A DNA stretch of 64,000 nucleotides from UMGS687 sp964383665 (GCA_964383665.1 CAYLHO010000003.1:62001-126000); one strand, 5' to 3'; numbered from the stretch's first letter, positions 8,359 through 18,169 are shown. Program-made: numbers and translations. The notes: generated by a model from the sequence alone, not told the origin.

Positions 8359-9330
8359 TTAAAGTTTTTCGGCAACGCGAAGTTTAGCACAAGTTGAACG
8401 TGAATTTTCCTGTTGTTCTTTTTCGCTTGCAACAATTGGTTTTCTTGTTATGATTTCAATTTCAGCTTTGTGATTGCAAACGCAAATTGGAAAATTTTTT
8501 GGGCAAACGCAACCAGTTGCAAGATCCTTAAATACGTTTTTAACAATTCTGTCCTCAAGAGAATGGAAGGAAATTATTGCAATTCGCCCGCCTTTTTTAA
8601 GAAGATGGGTTAAGTTTTCAATTGTTTCTTTAAGCAAATTTAATTCGCCGTTAACTTCAATTCGAAGCGCTTGAAAAACTTTTTTTGAAGCGCCTCCACG
8701 AGAAAAAACAACCTTTTTTGGCATGCTGTTTTCAACAATTTCATTAAGTTCAAGCGTTGTTTCAATTTCTTTAATTTCCCTTGCTTTAACAATGTTTTTT
8801 GCAATTGAAAATGCAAATTCCTCTTCGCCATATTCTTTAAGCAACTTTTTAAGTTCTTCTTCGCTATAGGTGTTAACAATTTCTTTTGCTGTTAGCAATT
8901 GAGTTTTGTCCATTCTCATGTCTAACGGGGCTTCCTTTTTAAAACTGAATCCGCGTTCGGCTGTGTCGAGTTGATGGGAACTTACTCCAAGGTCGATTAA
9001 AATTCCGTCAATTTCTGTTATTCCTAATTTTTTCAAAACCTCGGGAGAATTTTTGAAATCATCTTTAACAATTAAGCAATTTTTCCCGCTTAAATTTTCC
9101 AAATTGCAAGTTGAAATAACATTACAAATTTTTTCAAGACGAGTTGTTGAAGCATCAATGGCATCTTGGTCTTTGTCGAATCCAACAAGAAGCCCGGATT
9201 CAATTTTTTCCAAAATCTTTGAAGAATGCCCTGCGCCGCCAAGCGTGCAGTCAACATAAATTCCATTTTTCTTTAAGTTTAAATTTTCTAAAACTTCATT
9301 AAGCAAAACAGGTGTGTGAGAAAATTCCAT
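8359..9330 (-). CDS. rsmH: 16S rRNA (cytosine-1402-N4)-methyltransferase
   Basis: The 323-aa SAM-dependent methyltransferase (MraW) methylates N4 of C1402 in 16S rRNA. Visible family motifs are HTPVLLNEVLE at the N-terminus, DCTLGGAGHS (SAM loop), LIDLGVSSHQLD with ERGFSFKKEAPLDMRMD, and the C-terminal ISFHSLEDRIVK. A weak AAGGA lies upstream of the ATG. It sits where rsmH normally lies, in front of ftsL and ftsI, but mraZ is missing and a giant CvpA-like gene takes that place. RsmI, which adds the 2'-O-methyl to the same base, is encoded at 40.8 kb. Confidence 0.97.
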   Translation of the reverse strand: MEFSHTPVLLNEVLENLNLKKNGIYVDCTLGGAGHSSKILEKIESGLLVGFDKDQDAIDASTTRLEKICNVISTCNLENLSGKNCLIVKDDFKNSPEVLKKLGITEIDGILIDLGVSSHQLDTAERGFSFKKEAPLDMRMDKTQLLTAKEIVNTYSEEELKKLLKEYGEEEFAFSIAKNIVKAREIKEIETTLELNEIVENSMPKKVVFSRGGASKKVFQALRIEVNGELNLLKETIENLTHLLKKGGRIAIISFHSLEDRIVKNVFKDLATGCVCPKNFPICVCNHKAEIEIITRKPIVASEKEQQENSRSTCAKLRVAEKL

Positions 9331-9343
9331 TTAATTTTTCCTT

Positions 9344-12300
9344 TTAATTAATTCCAAAAAGTGATTTAACAAGAGTTTGAATTTCAACGTTCGATGTTTT
9401 ATTTTCAATTTGTTGGCATAAAGTTGTTGATCCGCCGGTTATGTTAAATTGAAGAACAACACCGCTTGCAACAGCTTGCCCAAGAACAACAACTGCTCCG
9501 TTGCAAAGTTCGTTAAGAGATTCTTCAATGTTTTCATCGGATAATTGTTCTTTCATAAGCAAACTTATTCTTGAACTTACAACTTTTTCATTTGCAATTG
9601 CGTCCATGTTAACAGCGCCAGAAATGTCTTTTCCGGTTGCTTGTTTAACGGCGTTCTCAATTTCAGATGCGTCGGTTGAATCGATTTTGTCGAGATTTGA
9701 AGCCAAATTATCGAATGAATCTGGGTTTGATGAATCGATGTTTTCAAATGAATCTTGAACAGATGAAATTTTGTCGGTTGTTTCAGTTCCAACTCCAATA
9801 ATTCCAAGCGTTTCGCCAACGTCAAGATTGGAATCCTTATCCGAAATTATGTCGAGAATTGTTTTGTCTGATCCGGAAAGTTCAGAGAGTTTTTTTGCTG
9901 TTCGAAGGAAATTTATCCATTCAATTGTTCCATAGGAAATGTCTCCAGAGAAGTCGTAAGTTTGTTTTGCATAGTCGATCATGGCAATATAGAGTGATGA
10001 GAAAACTCCTCCGTTAACAATTGTTGTTTTGTCTGCACTAATCGAACAGAGTGGACTTGGCGAATTGTTAACGTAGTTATATGCATTTTCTTTAAGAGAG
10101 TTAAGGAAATTGCCAATTTTAACAATTTCATCGTCAGTTAAAGTTTCCAAACTAAATTCGTCTTTAATCAAAACATCAAAAGCTTTTGTTGCGCTGTTAA
10201 ACACGTTAACAATTTGAAGTTTTTGATGTTCACTTAAATCCTCAAGTGAAATTTCAGGAACGGAATATGTTTTTTCCGATGATGAAAGTTCATCGCATGC
10301 AAGCGAGTTGAAAGTGTTAATTAAATATACAAGCGATTGTTTAAGCAACTTGCTGTCGTAAAGCGAAACAACAAGAATTTTCATGCAAGTGTTTTCTGGC
10401 ATTGTTTCAATTAATGGAAGAGAAAGAATGTTAAGAGATTTTGAAAGGGTTGTGTTTGTTATTTCAACATTTGTTATTTCTCCTGTTGGGAAAAGAAGAT
10501 TCTTAATTGAAGTTCCTTCATTTTCCTTCTCAAGAATTGTTAAAATCATATTAATTTTCTCAAATTCTTCTTCCCAGTTGAAACTGCTTGAAGATGCTTC
10601 CGAAGGCGAAATGAAAGTTTTGAAATCGTCGTTATCGCCAATCGCTTTGAAGACTGAATTATATGTTTCTTTTGTTATTTCAACTTTCGAAAGAGGAACT
10701 AACAAGTTTGTTACGTAGGTTGAATTAACTGTTGATTCTGTTACATCATTCAACATGAAAATTGTTTCAAAAGTTTCGTTTTTAAAATTTTCAAGTCCAA
10801 TTTTTGACGACATAACAACCGCTGCTTCAATAACACTTAAAAGTTGAGTCTTATCGTTTTCGCTAAGGCCATTATAAGTTGTTAAATCAATTTCTTTGAT
10901 GTCGCCAATTGATTCTTTAAGATTTGGAATCTGATTGTTGAATTGCTCAAAAAGATATTTAATTGGTTTAATTGAAAGTTTTGAGTTAATGATTGGTTGA
11001 GCTGTAAGCTTTGCATATGTTTCATGATTTGAATTTTCTTTTGCAAGGTAAGAAAGGAAATTATCGATGTTAAAGGAATCGGTTGTTAAGGCATAGTTTA
11101 ATGCTCCGCTTTCTTTAAGCGCAACAAGCGATTGTTTTAACCCGTTAAATTCAGTTTCCCAGTTTGTTTCCTTTAAAATTTGTTCGTCTAAAAATTTAGT
11201 TCCGAATTCCGTTGTTGAAAGATATGAAACAATTTCGTTATATGCATTAATTTCCTGATTTTTAATTAATGAACTTGTTTTAAGCAAGTTAAGTTCTTTT
11301 CCAACAAGGTTTATGAGAGTTTCAAAATCTAATGTTGAAAATTCACTTGAAACAATAATCTTTGGATCGTCAGAAATTTTATCGAAATCATAGGAATCAA
11401 GAATTATATATGCATCAACAACATTTTTTAAAAGTTGATTAAGTTCTGGTTCAAGATTTTCCCAGTCAATTTTTGTTGAATCAATTTCGCCAAGATTAAC
11501 CTCGTTGTTAAGCTCCTTTTCAATAATGTCGAAGATTGCAGTTGTTCCGTTTGAAACTATTGTTTTGAAAGATGAAGAATCGATTAAATTTTTTGTTAAT
11601 GAATTAAGCAACATATAATTTTCGGCTTGAAGCGATTTAACAAAAGTTGAAAGGTCACGCTTTCCGCCAACAAGGTCGTCAACAAGTCCAACTTTGCATG
11701 CGCTTTGTCCAATTTCAATTAAATTTGAGAAATCCGAACGTAAGGTTTTAAGATATTCTGTTCCTGCTTTGTCGAGATTGTCGATAACGCCATTTAAAAT
11801 TAAAGTTACTTCTGCATTATATTCAAAATCCTTAAAACTTTCCATGTCGTATAGATAATCAACAACATATGGAATGAGTTCTGGAGCAAGCGCTTTGAAA
11901 AGCCCTGTTTCAAAAAGACGATCAATAATTCCGTCAACTTTTTCAAAATCTATATTTTTGTATGTTCCATCTTTTCCAATAGAGTCCACAATATAAACAA
12001 AATCATCGTAAATTTTTGCAGCGTTATAAATGTCGTTTCTAAAACAGAATTTTTCGTTATTAACTTTAACAGAAGTTATGGAATCGAAAATTGCATCGTC
12101 AAGCCCGCCAACAGTTAAAATTTTTCCAGCAACGCTTTGGCTGTAGCCATCGATGTAAGAAATTATTTCATCTCCAAGATAGTATCTTAAAAGATCTTGA
12201 CTTGATTCAACAGTGCTTTCTGTTGATGAAGTTTCATCTGCGCTAACAGAAACAGGAGTTGAGTTTGCGATTTCGGAAATTGTTGAGGTTATTGAAGTTA

Positions 12301-12922
12301 TTGGAAGCATTAAAACAAAAATGAAAACAAAACCGCAAACTGTTCCAACGGCTGCTCCAAGCCATCTTTTTTTATTTTTCTTTTTAATAGGATTTGGAGC
12401 AACTGGAGTTTGAGGAACTCCCTCTTTTTCTGTTTTTTCTTTTTTTGCTTGTTTTGCAAGCTTTTTCGCTTTTCTTTCTTCTCTTCCTTCTTTGAGAGCG
12501 TATTTCGCCAATATAACATAAATTATGTAACTTATTAAGAGCATGATTGGAACAAGAATTAAGAAAACAACAATACTTATTATTGCAGCAGGAAGCCCTT
12601 CAACAATTTGCAATATTGAAGGCATATCTGTTGCGGCGGCGGCAATTTGCTCGTTGGAAAGAATAAGTGCTTTAAGTCCTTCTGGAATTGTTTGTGCAAC
12701 TTCTCCATTAATTGTCCAGTTAAAACTTGAAATGTTGATGTTGGCAATTGCTGTTGAAATTGGTATTGTTATAAGCCCCGCAACAATTAAGAGAACAACA
12801 AGTGTTCCAAGACGCATCGAACTTTTAACAAGCCCGCGTTTTAAACCAACAAAGAAGCCTATGATTAAGGCAAGGAATAAAACAAAATAGGCAACAAGAC
12901 TAAAAACAACGCTTAAATTCAT
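9344..12922 (-). CDS. Giant CvpA-like membrane protein
   Basis: The first 210 of 1192 residues resemble the CvpA family: membrane helices at about 7-27, 38-58 and 108-142, a charged KKAKKLAKQAKKEK linker, and a fourth helix near 187-210. The remaining 980 residues lie after the last helix and should be outside the cell. They are acidic, rich in Ser, Thr, Asn, Leu and Glu, predicted to be mostly helical, and contain no domain I recognise. The ATG has GGGAGG upstream. The gene runs 14 nt ahead of rsmH and 38 nt behind the SHOCT gene, so it heads the division operon. CvpA proteins are usually about 160-200 aa. A wall or envelope role is inferred from position only. Confidence 0.7.
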   Translation of the reverse strand: MNLSVVFSLVAYFVLFLALIIGFFVGLKRGLVKSSMRLGTLVVLLIVAGLITIPISTAIANINISSFNWTINGEVAQTIPEGLKALILSNEQIAAAATDMPSILQIVEGLPAAIISIVVFLILVPIMLLISYIIYVILAKYALKEGREERKAKKLAKQAKKEKTEKEGVPQTPVAPNPIKKKNKKRWLGAAVGTVCGFVFIFVLMLPITSITSTISEIANSTPVSVSADETSSTESTVESSQDLLRYYLGDEIISYIDGYSQSVAGKILTVGGLDDAIFDSITSVKVNNEKFCFRNDIYNAAKIYDDFVYIVDSIGKDGTYKNIDFEKVDGIIDRLFETGLFKALAPELIPYVVDYLYDMESFKDFEYNAEVTLILNGVIDNLDKAGTEYLKTLRSDFSNLIEIGQSACKVGLVDDLVGGKRDLSTFVKSLQAENYMLLNSLTKNLIDSSSFKTIVSNGTTAIFDIIEKELNNEVNLGEIDSTKIDWENLEPELNQLLKNVVDAYIILDSYDFDKISDDPKIIVSSEFSTLDFETLINLVGKELNLLKTSSLIKNQEINAYNEIVSYLSTTEFGTKFLDEQILKETNWETEFNGLKQSLVALKESGALNYALTTDSFNIDNFLSYLAKENSNHETYAKLTAQPIINSKLSIKPIKYLFEQFNNQIPNLKESIGDIKEIDLTTYNGLSENDKTQLLSVIEAAVVMSSKIGLENFKNETFETIFMLNDVTESTVNSTYVTNLLVPLSKVEITKETYNSVFKAIGDNDDFKTFISPSEASSSSFNWEEEFEKINMILTILEKENEGTSIKNLLFPTGEITNVEITNTTLSKSLNILSLPLIETMPENTCMKILVVSLYDSKLLKQSLVYLINTFNSLACDELSSSEKTYSVPEISLEDLSEHQKLQIVNVFNSATKAFDVLIKDEFSLETLTDDEIVKIGNFLNSLKENAYNYVNNSPSPLCSISADKTTIVNGGVFSSLYIAMIDYAKQTYDFSGDISYGTIEWINFLRTAKKLSELSGSDKTILDIISDKDSNLDVGETLGIIGVGTETTDKISSVQDSFENIDSSNPDSFDNLASNLDKIDSTDASEIENAVKQATGKDISGAVNMDAIANEKVVSSRISLLMKEQLSDENIEESLNELCNGAVVVLGQAVASGVVLQFNITGGSTTLCQQIENKTSNVEIQTLVKSLFGIN

Positions 12923-12959
12923 ATTTAAATCCTCCCATGATTAAAACTTATAGGGGAAA

Positions 12960-13625
12960 TTACTTATCGTCCTCTCCAATAAGTTTTTTCTTAATTTCAT
13001 TATATTCTTTTTCTGAAACATCGCCATTATCTTTTAAAGCATTGAGATGTTTAAGTTTTGTAACAAGATCAACATTGCTGTTGTTATATTCCTTAAGTTC
13101 TGGGATAAATTTGTTTTGTTCTGTTGCTTTAGGAGCAAGTTTAATTCCTTTGCAATAGGCAACATATCCAATAAATCTTAAAACAACAATTGCACAGGAT
13201 AAAATTGTTAAAACAAAAGTGAAAATATCGAAAGAACCGTCAACGGAAGATAAAATTAATCCTACAATTAGATATGCTAGAAATATAAATGAAGAAACCA
13301 AAAAGAATGTCATAGATTTCTTTTTCTTATAAAATTCTCCTGCTTCACGTCGCATGAAAGCAATTGTTACGCTTCCATAAACAATAAGACAAATTGTTAA
13401 GATTGAAAGAACAACATAGATGGCATAGAAAGAGATTATAACTGTTCCAATTCCACTTTCAGAATAGAACAAAGAAAAGAAACGTAAGATTGGAGTTAGA
13501 ATGCCAAATCCAATTGAAAAATCACTTGACGAAAGGGAAATGTAAACAATTAACCCAATTAAAGAAATTCCAAAAAGAATTTCAAGCGCGCCGGCAAGAA
13601 TGTTAACAGTAACTCCTCTTCTCAT
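12960..13625 (-). CDS. Four-helix membrane protein with SHOCT domain
   Basis: The 221-aa protein has membrane helices at about 10-30, 52-80, 104-124 and 128-150 and ends with a SHOCT motif at about 185-217 (LKHLNALKDNGDVSEKEYNEIKKKL). SHOCT is a short helical module often fused to membrane helices; no catalytic role is known. GGGAGG precedes the ATG. It is the first gene of the minus-strand unit running to ftsI. Confidence 0.75.
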   Translation of the reverse strand: MRRGVTVNILAGALEILFGISLIGLIVYISLSSSDFSIGFGILTPILRFFSLFYSESGIGTVIISFYAIYVVLSILTICLIVYGSVTIAFMRREAGEFYKKKKSMTFFLVSSFIFLAYLIVGLILSSVDGSFDIFTFVLTILSCAIVVLRFIGYVAYCKGIKLAPKATEQNKFIPELKEYNNSNVDLVTKLKHLNALKDNGDVSEKEYNEIKKKLIGEDDK

Positions 13626-13649
13626 AAACTCCTCCCTTTAACTACTGAT

Positions 13650-13677
13650 ATTATATAATATTATTGACAGAAATCAA
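13650..13677 (-). promoter_or_regulatory. Promoter of the division operon
   Basis: Minus strand TTGATT, 16-bp spacer, TATAAT, about 25 bp upstream of the SHOCT gene start. It diverges from the promoter of the YgjV-like gene. Confidence 0.7.
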
Positions 13678-13706
13678 AGAAAAAATTTTTATTGACAAAA
13701 ATTAGT

Positions 13707-13735
13707 TTCAAATTCCCATTGAATGGTGTTATATT
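13707..13735 (+). promoter_or_regulatory. Promoter giving a leaderless YgjV-like mRNA
   Basis: TTCAAA at 13707-13712, 17-bp spacer, TATATT at 13730-13735, then 6 nt to the ATG at 13742. No Shine-Dalgarno is present. Confidence 0.6.
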
Positions 13736-13741
13736 AAAAAT

Positions 13742-14329
13742 ATGGCAATTGCAACTCAAATTTTGTCAATTATTTTTAGACTTATAAGTCGCCTTCAAAA
13801 AACGAAAGGGAAGGCGTTAATTTTTGTTTGCTGCTCGTGTTTGGTTTCCGCAATAACTTATTTCCTTCTTGGGCAAATTGCAGGAGCGTGTTTGCTTGCT
13901 GCTGGAATAATTCGAACAATTGTTTTCTTCTTATATGACCATTTTAAAGTTAAGCCGAATGTTGTTGTTTTAATTTGTTTTGAGATTTCCTTTATAATCA
14001 TTTTGGGGTTAACGTGGCAAAGCGCAATTGACATTTTTATTCTTTTAAGTCTTGTTATTTTCACATTCGGAAGTTGGCAAGATAATATGTATGTTTTCAG
14101 AATTTCAACAGTTTCCGACAATATTGTTTGCATGATCTATGACGGACTTGTTGGCGCTTATGTAACAATTGTTGGAGATGTTATTTGCTTGATTGCTTCA
14201 ATTTTCTCAATTGTTTATTATGATATTCTTAAAAGGTCGACTCCAATTTTTAAAAGACTTCTATATTACGTTAAGCCAAGAAAAAAGAGAAAACGTCTTA
14301 AAGCAAAACTTCACAAAAGACGCAAATAA
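13742..14329 (+). CDS. YgjV-like inner membrane protein
   Basis: The 195-aa product has about six hydrophobic helices. The pattern YFLLGQIAGACLLAAGIIRT and the later IYDGLVGAYVTIVGDVICLIASIFSI resembles the YgjV family of bacterial membrane proteins, whose function is unknown. The C-terminus is strongly basic (KPRKKRKRLKAKLHKRRK) and should lie inside. No ribosome binding site is seen, and the promoter lies 6 nt before the ATG. Confidence 0.65.
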   Translation: MAIATQILSIIFRLISRLQKTKGKALIFVCCSCLVSAITYFLLGQIAGACLLAAGIIRTIVFFLYDHFKVKPNVVVLICFEISFIIILGLTWQSAIDIFILLSLVIFTFGSWQDNMYVFRISTVSDNIVCMIYDGLVGAYVTIVGDVICLIASIFSIVYYDILKRSTPIFKRLLYYVKPRKKRKRLKAKLHKRRK

Positions 14330-14331
14330 TA

Positions 14332-14356
14332 AAAAAACCGCAAATTTGCGGTTTTT
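14332..14356. terminator. Bidirectional terminator
   Basis: A 12-bp perfect inverted repeat (aaaaaccgcaaa / tttgcggttttt) lies between the converging YgjV-like and lipoprotein genes. Confidence 0.85.
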
Positions 14357-14370
14357 ATTTTAATTAAATT

Positions 14371-15150
14371 TTATGCGTTTGCTGGAACAGCGAAATCGGC
14401 AGGAAGCGTTGAAATTCCAAAAATTGAGCTTGGAGCTTTTGAACTTTCAACTGTTTTTGTTGTGTAAGCAGTTATAGTTGCTGTGTTGGTTGTTTTGTCA
14501 TAGCTATAACCAACTTTAACTTGAACTGTTTTATAAATTGACCCAACTTTTGTTGATGTTTGGAAAGCGAAGTCGTTTCCAACTTTAACAACTTCAACTG
14601 TTTGAGATGCTTTTCCTGCAAGTTGAACGTCAAGTTTGAAGTTTGTTCCTTCATCATTTTTTTCGATAACAATTGAAGAATTTTGGCTTGAATCTTTTGC
14701 GTTCACATAAGAAATGTTAATTTTGTTTTTGGAGCAATCAACGTTAATTGAATAATCGTTTTTAACTGAAATTTTAAATGAATTTCCGTTTTTCTCAAGC
14801 GTCAATCCAACTTGATTTAAGTATGTTTCAACATTAATCCCAAGTTCTTTTGCAAGTTCTTTCGCATCTTCATAGATTTTGTCGAACGAATCAACTGTTG
14901 TTTGGATCATTTCCATAGTTGACTTAAGTCCTGTTATTGCAACTTTAATTTCTAATGTTGCTTCAAGAGTTTCGCTGTCGGTTGTTTCTGCTTCTGCTTT
15001 ATTGTTTAATGCAGTTGAAACCGCTTCCATTTCTTGAACATCCTCTTGAGCGGCGTTCATTGTGTAGTCATTGTTTCCGCATGCTGCAAAAACAAGCGCG
15101 CATGGAACAAGGACAAGGCCTAACGCTAAAATTTTAAAAAACTTTTTCAT
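14371..15150 (-). CDS. Secreted lipoprotein of unknown function
   Basis: The 259-aa protein starts MKKFFKILALGLVLVPCALV with a lipobox ending FAACG near residue 24. The mature part is beta-rich with many Thr, Val and Lys and a helical segment (about 50-110). I do not recognise a domain. The ATG at 15150 has AGGAGG 6 nt upstream; an in-frame ATG 39 nt earlier would spoil the signal peptide. It is monocistronic. Confidence 0.75.
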   Translation of the reverse strand: MKKFFKILALGLVLVPCALVFAACGNNDYTMNAAQEDVQEMEAVSTALNNKAEAETTDSETLEATLEIKVAITGLKSTMEMIQTTVDSFDKIYEDAKELAKELGINVETYLNQVGLTLEKNGNSFKISVKNDYSINVDCSKNKINISYVNAKDSSQNSSIVIEKNDEGTNFKLDVQLAGKASQTVEVVKVGNDFAFQTSTKVGSIYKTVQVKVGYSYDKTTNTATITAYTTKTVESSKAPSSIFGISTLPADFAVPANA

Positions 15151-15179
15151 ATAACCTCCTTGGAATACATTCCATAAAT

Positions 15180-15208
15180 AGTTTATCATGTAACTTTCAA
15201 TTTTTCAA
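15180..15208 (-). promoter_or_regulatory. Promoter of the lipoprotein at 14371-15150
   Basis: Minus strand TTGAAA, 17-bp spacer, TAAACT, followed by a leader of about 25 nt carrying AAGGAGG. Confidence 0.7.
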
Positions 15209-15294
15209 AACGAATTGAATAACTTTAATAATGAGAAAAATGTTAAATAAAAATTGTTCTTGTCTTAAAATGAAAGCGTGTTTTTATTTAAATA

Positions 15295-15323
15295 TTGACT
15301 TGGAACAGAGAAGATTATATAAT
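15295..15323 (+). promoter_or_regulatory. Promoter giving a leaderless LRR-protein mRNA
   Basis: TTGACT at 15295-15300, 17-bp spacer, TATAAT at 15318-15323, then 8 nt to the ATG at 15332. The bases between are AT-only, with no ribosome binding site. Confidence 0.75.
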
Positions 15324-15331
15324 AATTATAT

Positions 15332-18166
15332 ATGAAAAAAGAGAAAGGTTGTTTAGTGCTGGTTTCGCAAAGGGATATGGAACTTTTAAGAACAGATCCT
15401 AATCTTTTTTGGGAAGGTGTTACGTCAATTGGTGAACACGCATTCGAAAGCATAACTTTTCCCGATGAACTTATAATTCCAAATTCCGTTAAAGAAATTA
15501 AAGATTGGGCTTTTGCAGATTCTTTTTTAAAAAAAGTTACTTTGCCAGGTAAATTGGAAAAACTTGGGTCGGAAACATTCTATGAAGCAAGCGAACTTGA
15601 AGAAATTATAATTCAAGAAGGTGTTGAAAGCCTTCCAAAAAATTTTTGTTCAAATTGTGAGCGTTTAAAGAAAGTTGTTTTACCAAGAAGTTTAAAAGAA
15701 CTTGGCGAAAGGGCATTTAAATCATGCAACAAGATTGAAGAAATCGACTTAAGTAATGTTGAAAAAATTGGAGAAAGTTGTTTTGACTCTTGTAAAAAAC
15801 TGAAAAACGTTGTGTTGTCAAAAAACTTGCAATCGATTGGAGAATATTCATTCTATTTTTGCAAAAGACTTGAGAAAGTTGTTATTGACGGAATTGATGA
15901 AATTCCAAATGGTGCTTTTTCGGGCTGTAAAGAACTTAAAGAAATAATTTTTAATAAACCTGTTAAAAAAATTGGTGTTTTTGCCTTTAAATTAAATGAA
16001 AAATTAACCGAGATTAATTTGCCAGAAGGGCTTGAAAAAATTGAGCTAGGAGCATTTCAAGAATCAAGCCAACTTAAAAAAGTTGCGCTTCCAAATGGAT
16101 TAAAGGAAATTGGTAATTATGCTTTTAAAGATTGTTTAAGCCTTGAAGAAGTGATTATTCCAGACACTGTTGAAACAATTGGAGATTCTGCCTATGAGGA
16201 ATCTGGAGTTGTTAAAGTTACGCTTCCAAAAAGCTTAAAAGTTATTCCCGATGGTTGTTTTGAAAAAACAAAGAAACTTAAAGAAGTTGTTGCTTTTGAA
16301 GGGTTAAAAGAAATTTGCGAAGCGGCGTTTTACGGAAGCGGAATTGAAAATTTCAACATGCCAAACAGTGTTGAGAAACTTGGGGACGGTGCTTTTAGAT
16401 ATTGCTTAAAACTTAAGAACATCAATCTTTCAAAAAACTTGAAAGAACTTCCGGCGGCGGCATTTAGCGAATGCAGGGCACTTGAACAAATTGAAATTCC
16501 TGAAAGTGTTGAAACGGTTGGATCAAAGTTATTTTTAAATTGCAATTCTCTTGTTAAGGCAGACTTACCAAACAGCGTTAAGGAAATTGGAACAAGAATT
16601 TATGCAAATTGCTTTTCGCTTAAAGAAGTTAATCTTCCAAACAAAATAACAGAGATAAGTGATTTTATGTTCGCTTCAAGCGGACTTGAAAAACTTAAGA
16701 TTGGGAACAACATTAAAGAGATGGGAGAAGACTGTCTTTCAATGTGCAACGATCTTAAGGAACTCACAATCCCATTAAGCTTGGAAAAAATGAATTCGGT
16801 TTCAATGCCGAACGAGGTTAAAACTTTTGTTGAATGCAGAAATGGAAAAGTTGAAATGCCAAACGAAATCTTTGTTCAAAGTTTGGGCAAGGAAAATCTT
16901 AATTCAATTCGCGAATTTGCATCAAAAAAAATTGAAAGAAAAAAATTCTTTATGCCTTCGCAACAAGTTTGGTTAAACACTCCAAAAGATCTTGTTGAAA
17001 ACTTCTACACATATTCAAAAGATTGGGCAAGGTTAATAAACAAGTTTGCAAATTCTGTTGATAAAACACCAAGCGAGATTAACGAAGAATCAAAAGCTGA
17101 TTTCTTTAAACTTTGTTTGGTTAGCGGAATTTTTTCAAATTCCAAGTTTGAAAGAGAAAAAGCGAATGAATTTATTGAAACAAAAATTATAGGGCGCTTT
17201 TCGGAAGCTAAAATCCACGAAAGATTTAATGGGCTGAAAACAGTTGAAAATGGATATAACCCATTTTTTGCAAAGTTTTTGATAAGAAATTTTGACGATA
17301 ACTTTCTTAAAATTGAAATTGGAACAGACAGTTATGCAAATTATATTGCCGAGGCGTATAACAGGTTTAATCAAATTGAGGAAGCATTTGGAATTAACTC
17401 AAGAAAACGTGTTAATCAACTAAATTCCAAAAATGTTATTGAATTTTTGTTTTTAAAAAAATATAACTATAAAAAGGGAACTTCAGAGGAAAAACTTGCA
17501 AATCTTTGCGGAATGTATGGTTACTCCGTTGAAGGTTTTGAAAAACTTAAATCTTGGGTTCATGAGGGCGAAAAGATTAAGGCAGAGGGAATTGAAAACC
17601 TTTTCTGCAAACCTGATTATATTACAAGCAAAGATGTTGTGACATATGAATTTCTTGAAAAAGGCGACCCAGTTGGCGCTGTTCTTGGGAACATAACGAA
17701 TTGCTGCCAAAAACTTGACGGCGCTGGAGAAAGTTGTTGTAAACATGGATTAACAAATCCAAACGGCGGTTTTATTGTTTTCAAACTAAATGATAAAATT
17801 GTTGGGCAAAGTTGGGTTTGGTTTAATGAGAATGGGCAAAAAGTTTGCCTTGATAACGTTGAAGTTCCTCATGCCCATGAGAAAATTGTTTTAAATGATG
17901 AAGTTAGGTTTAACGATTGTTTAAAACGCGTTAGACAAGGGTTTGTTGACGGAATGAAAGAACGCAATCGAAAAGTTATATATGTAACGATGGGTGTTGG
18001 ATTTAATGATGTTATATCAGTTGCAGAAAAGGAATTCAAAACAACAAAAGTTGTTTGCGCTCTTGCGCAGCCTGCTGTTCAAACGGACAAAATGGTTTTT
18101 GACAACATTTTTGGAGGTGCTCCAACATCATACACCGACATAACCGGCGGCGAACTTGTTTTATAA
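15332..18166 (+). CDS. Cytoplasmic LRR protein with Cys-rich C-terminal domain
   Basis: Residues about 20-510 of this 944-aa protein are some 18 leucine-rich repeats of the BspA/LRR_5 type (recurrent LPxSLKEIGxxAFxxCxxLEE pattern). BspA-type LRRs are often on secreted proteins, but no signal peptide, membrane helix or wall anchor is seen. Residues about 520-770 are helical and charged. Residues about 775-940 form a compact domain with C791-C792, C802-C803 and H805 (NCCQ...ESCCKHG), then a strand series (GGFIVFKLND, IVGQSWVWF, VCLDNVEVP) and a helix-strand pair, which looks like a GNAT acetyltransferase fold. That reading is inference. The gene stands alone between its own promoter and terminator. 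Confidence 0.75.
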   Translation: MKKEKGCLVLVSQRDMELLRTDPNLFWEGVTSIGEHAFESITFPDELIIPNSVKEIKDWAFADSFLKKVTLPGKLEKLGSETFYEASELEEIIIQEGVESLPKNFCSNCERLKKVVLPRSLKELGERAFKSCNKIEEIDLSNVEKIGESCFDSCKKLKNVVLSKNLQSIGEYSFYFCKRLEKVVIDGIDEIPNGAFSGCKELKEIIFNKPVKKIGVFAFKLNEKLTEINLPEGLEKIELGAFQESSQLKKVALPNGLKEIGNYAFKDCLSLEEVIIPDTVETIGDSAYEESGVVKVTLPKSLKVIPDGCFEKTKKLKEVVAFEGLKEICEAAFYGSGIENFNMPNSVEKLGDGAFRYCLKLKNINLSKNLKELPAAAFSECRALEQIEIPESVETVGSKLFLNCNSLVKADLPNSVKEIGTRIYANCFSLKEVNLPNKITEISDFMFASSGLEKLKIGNNIKEMGEDCLSMCNDLKELTIPLSLEKMNSVSMPNEVKTFVECRNGKVEMPNEIFVQSLGKENLNSIREFASKKIERKKFFMPSQQVWLNTPKDLVENFYTYSKDWARLINKFANSVDKTPSEINEESKADFFKLCLVSGIFSNSKFEREKANEFIETKIIGRFSEAKIHERFNGLKTVENGYNPFFAKFLIRNFDDNFLKIEIGTDSYANYIAEAYNRFNQIEEAFGINSRKRVNQLNSKNVIEFLFLKKYNYKKGTSEEKLANLCGMYGYSVEGFEKLKSWVHEGEKIKAEGIENLFCKPDYITSKDVVTYEFLEKGDPVGAVLGNITNCCQKLDGAGESCCKHGLTNPNGGFIVFKLNDKIVGQSWVWFNENGQKVCLDNVEVPHAHEKIVLNDEVRFNDCLKRVRQGFVDGMKERNRKVIYVTMGVGFNDVISVAEKEFKTTKVVCALAQPAVQTDKMVFDNIFGGAPTSYTDITGGELVL

Positions 18167-18169
18167 AAG

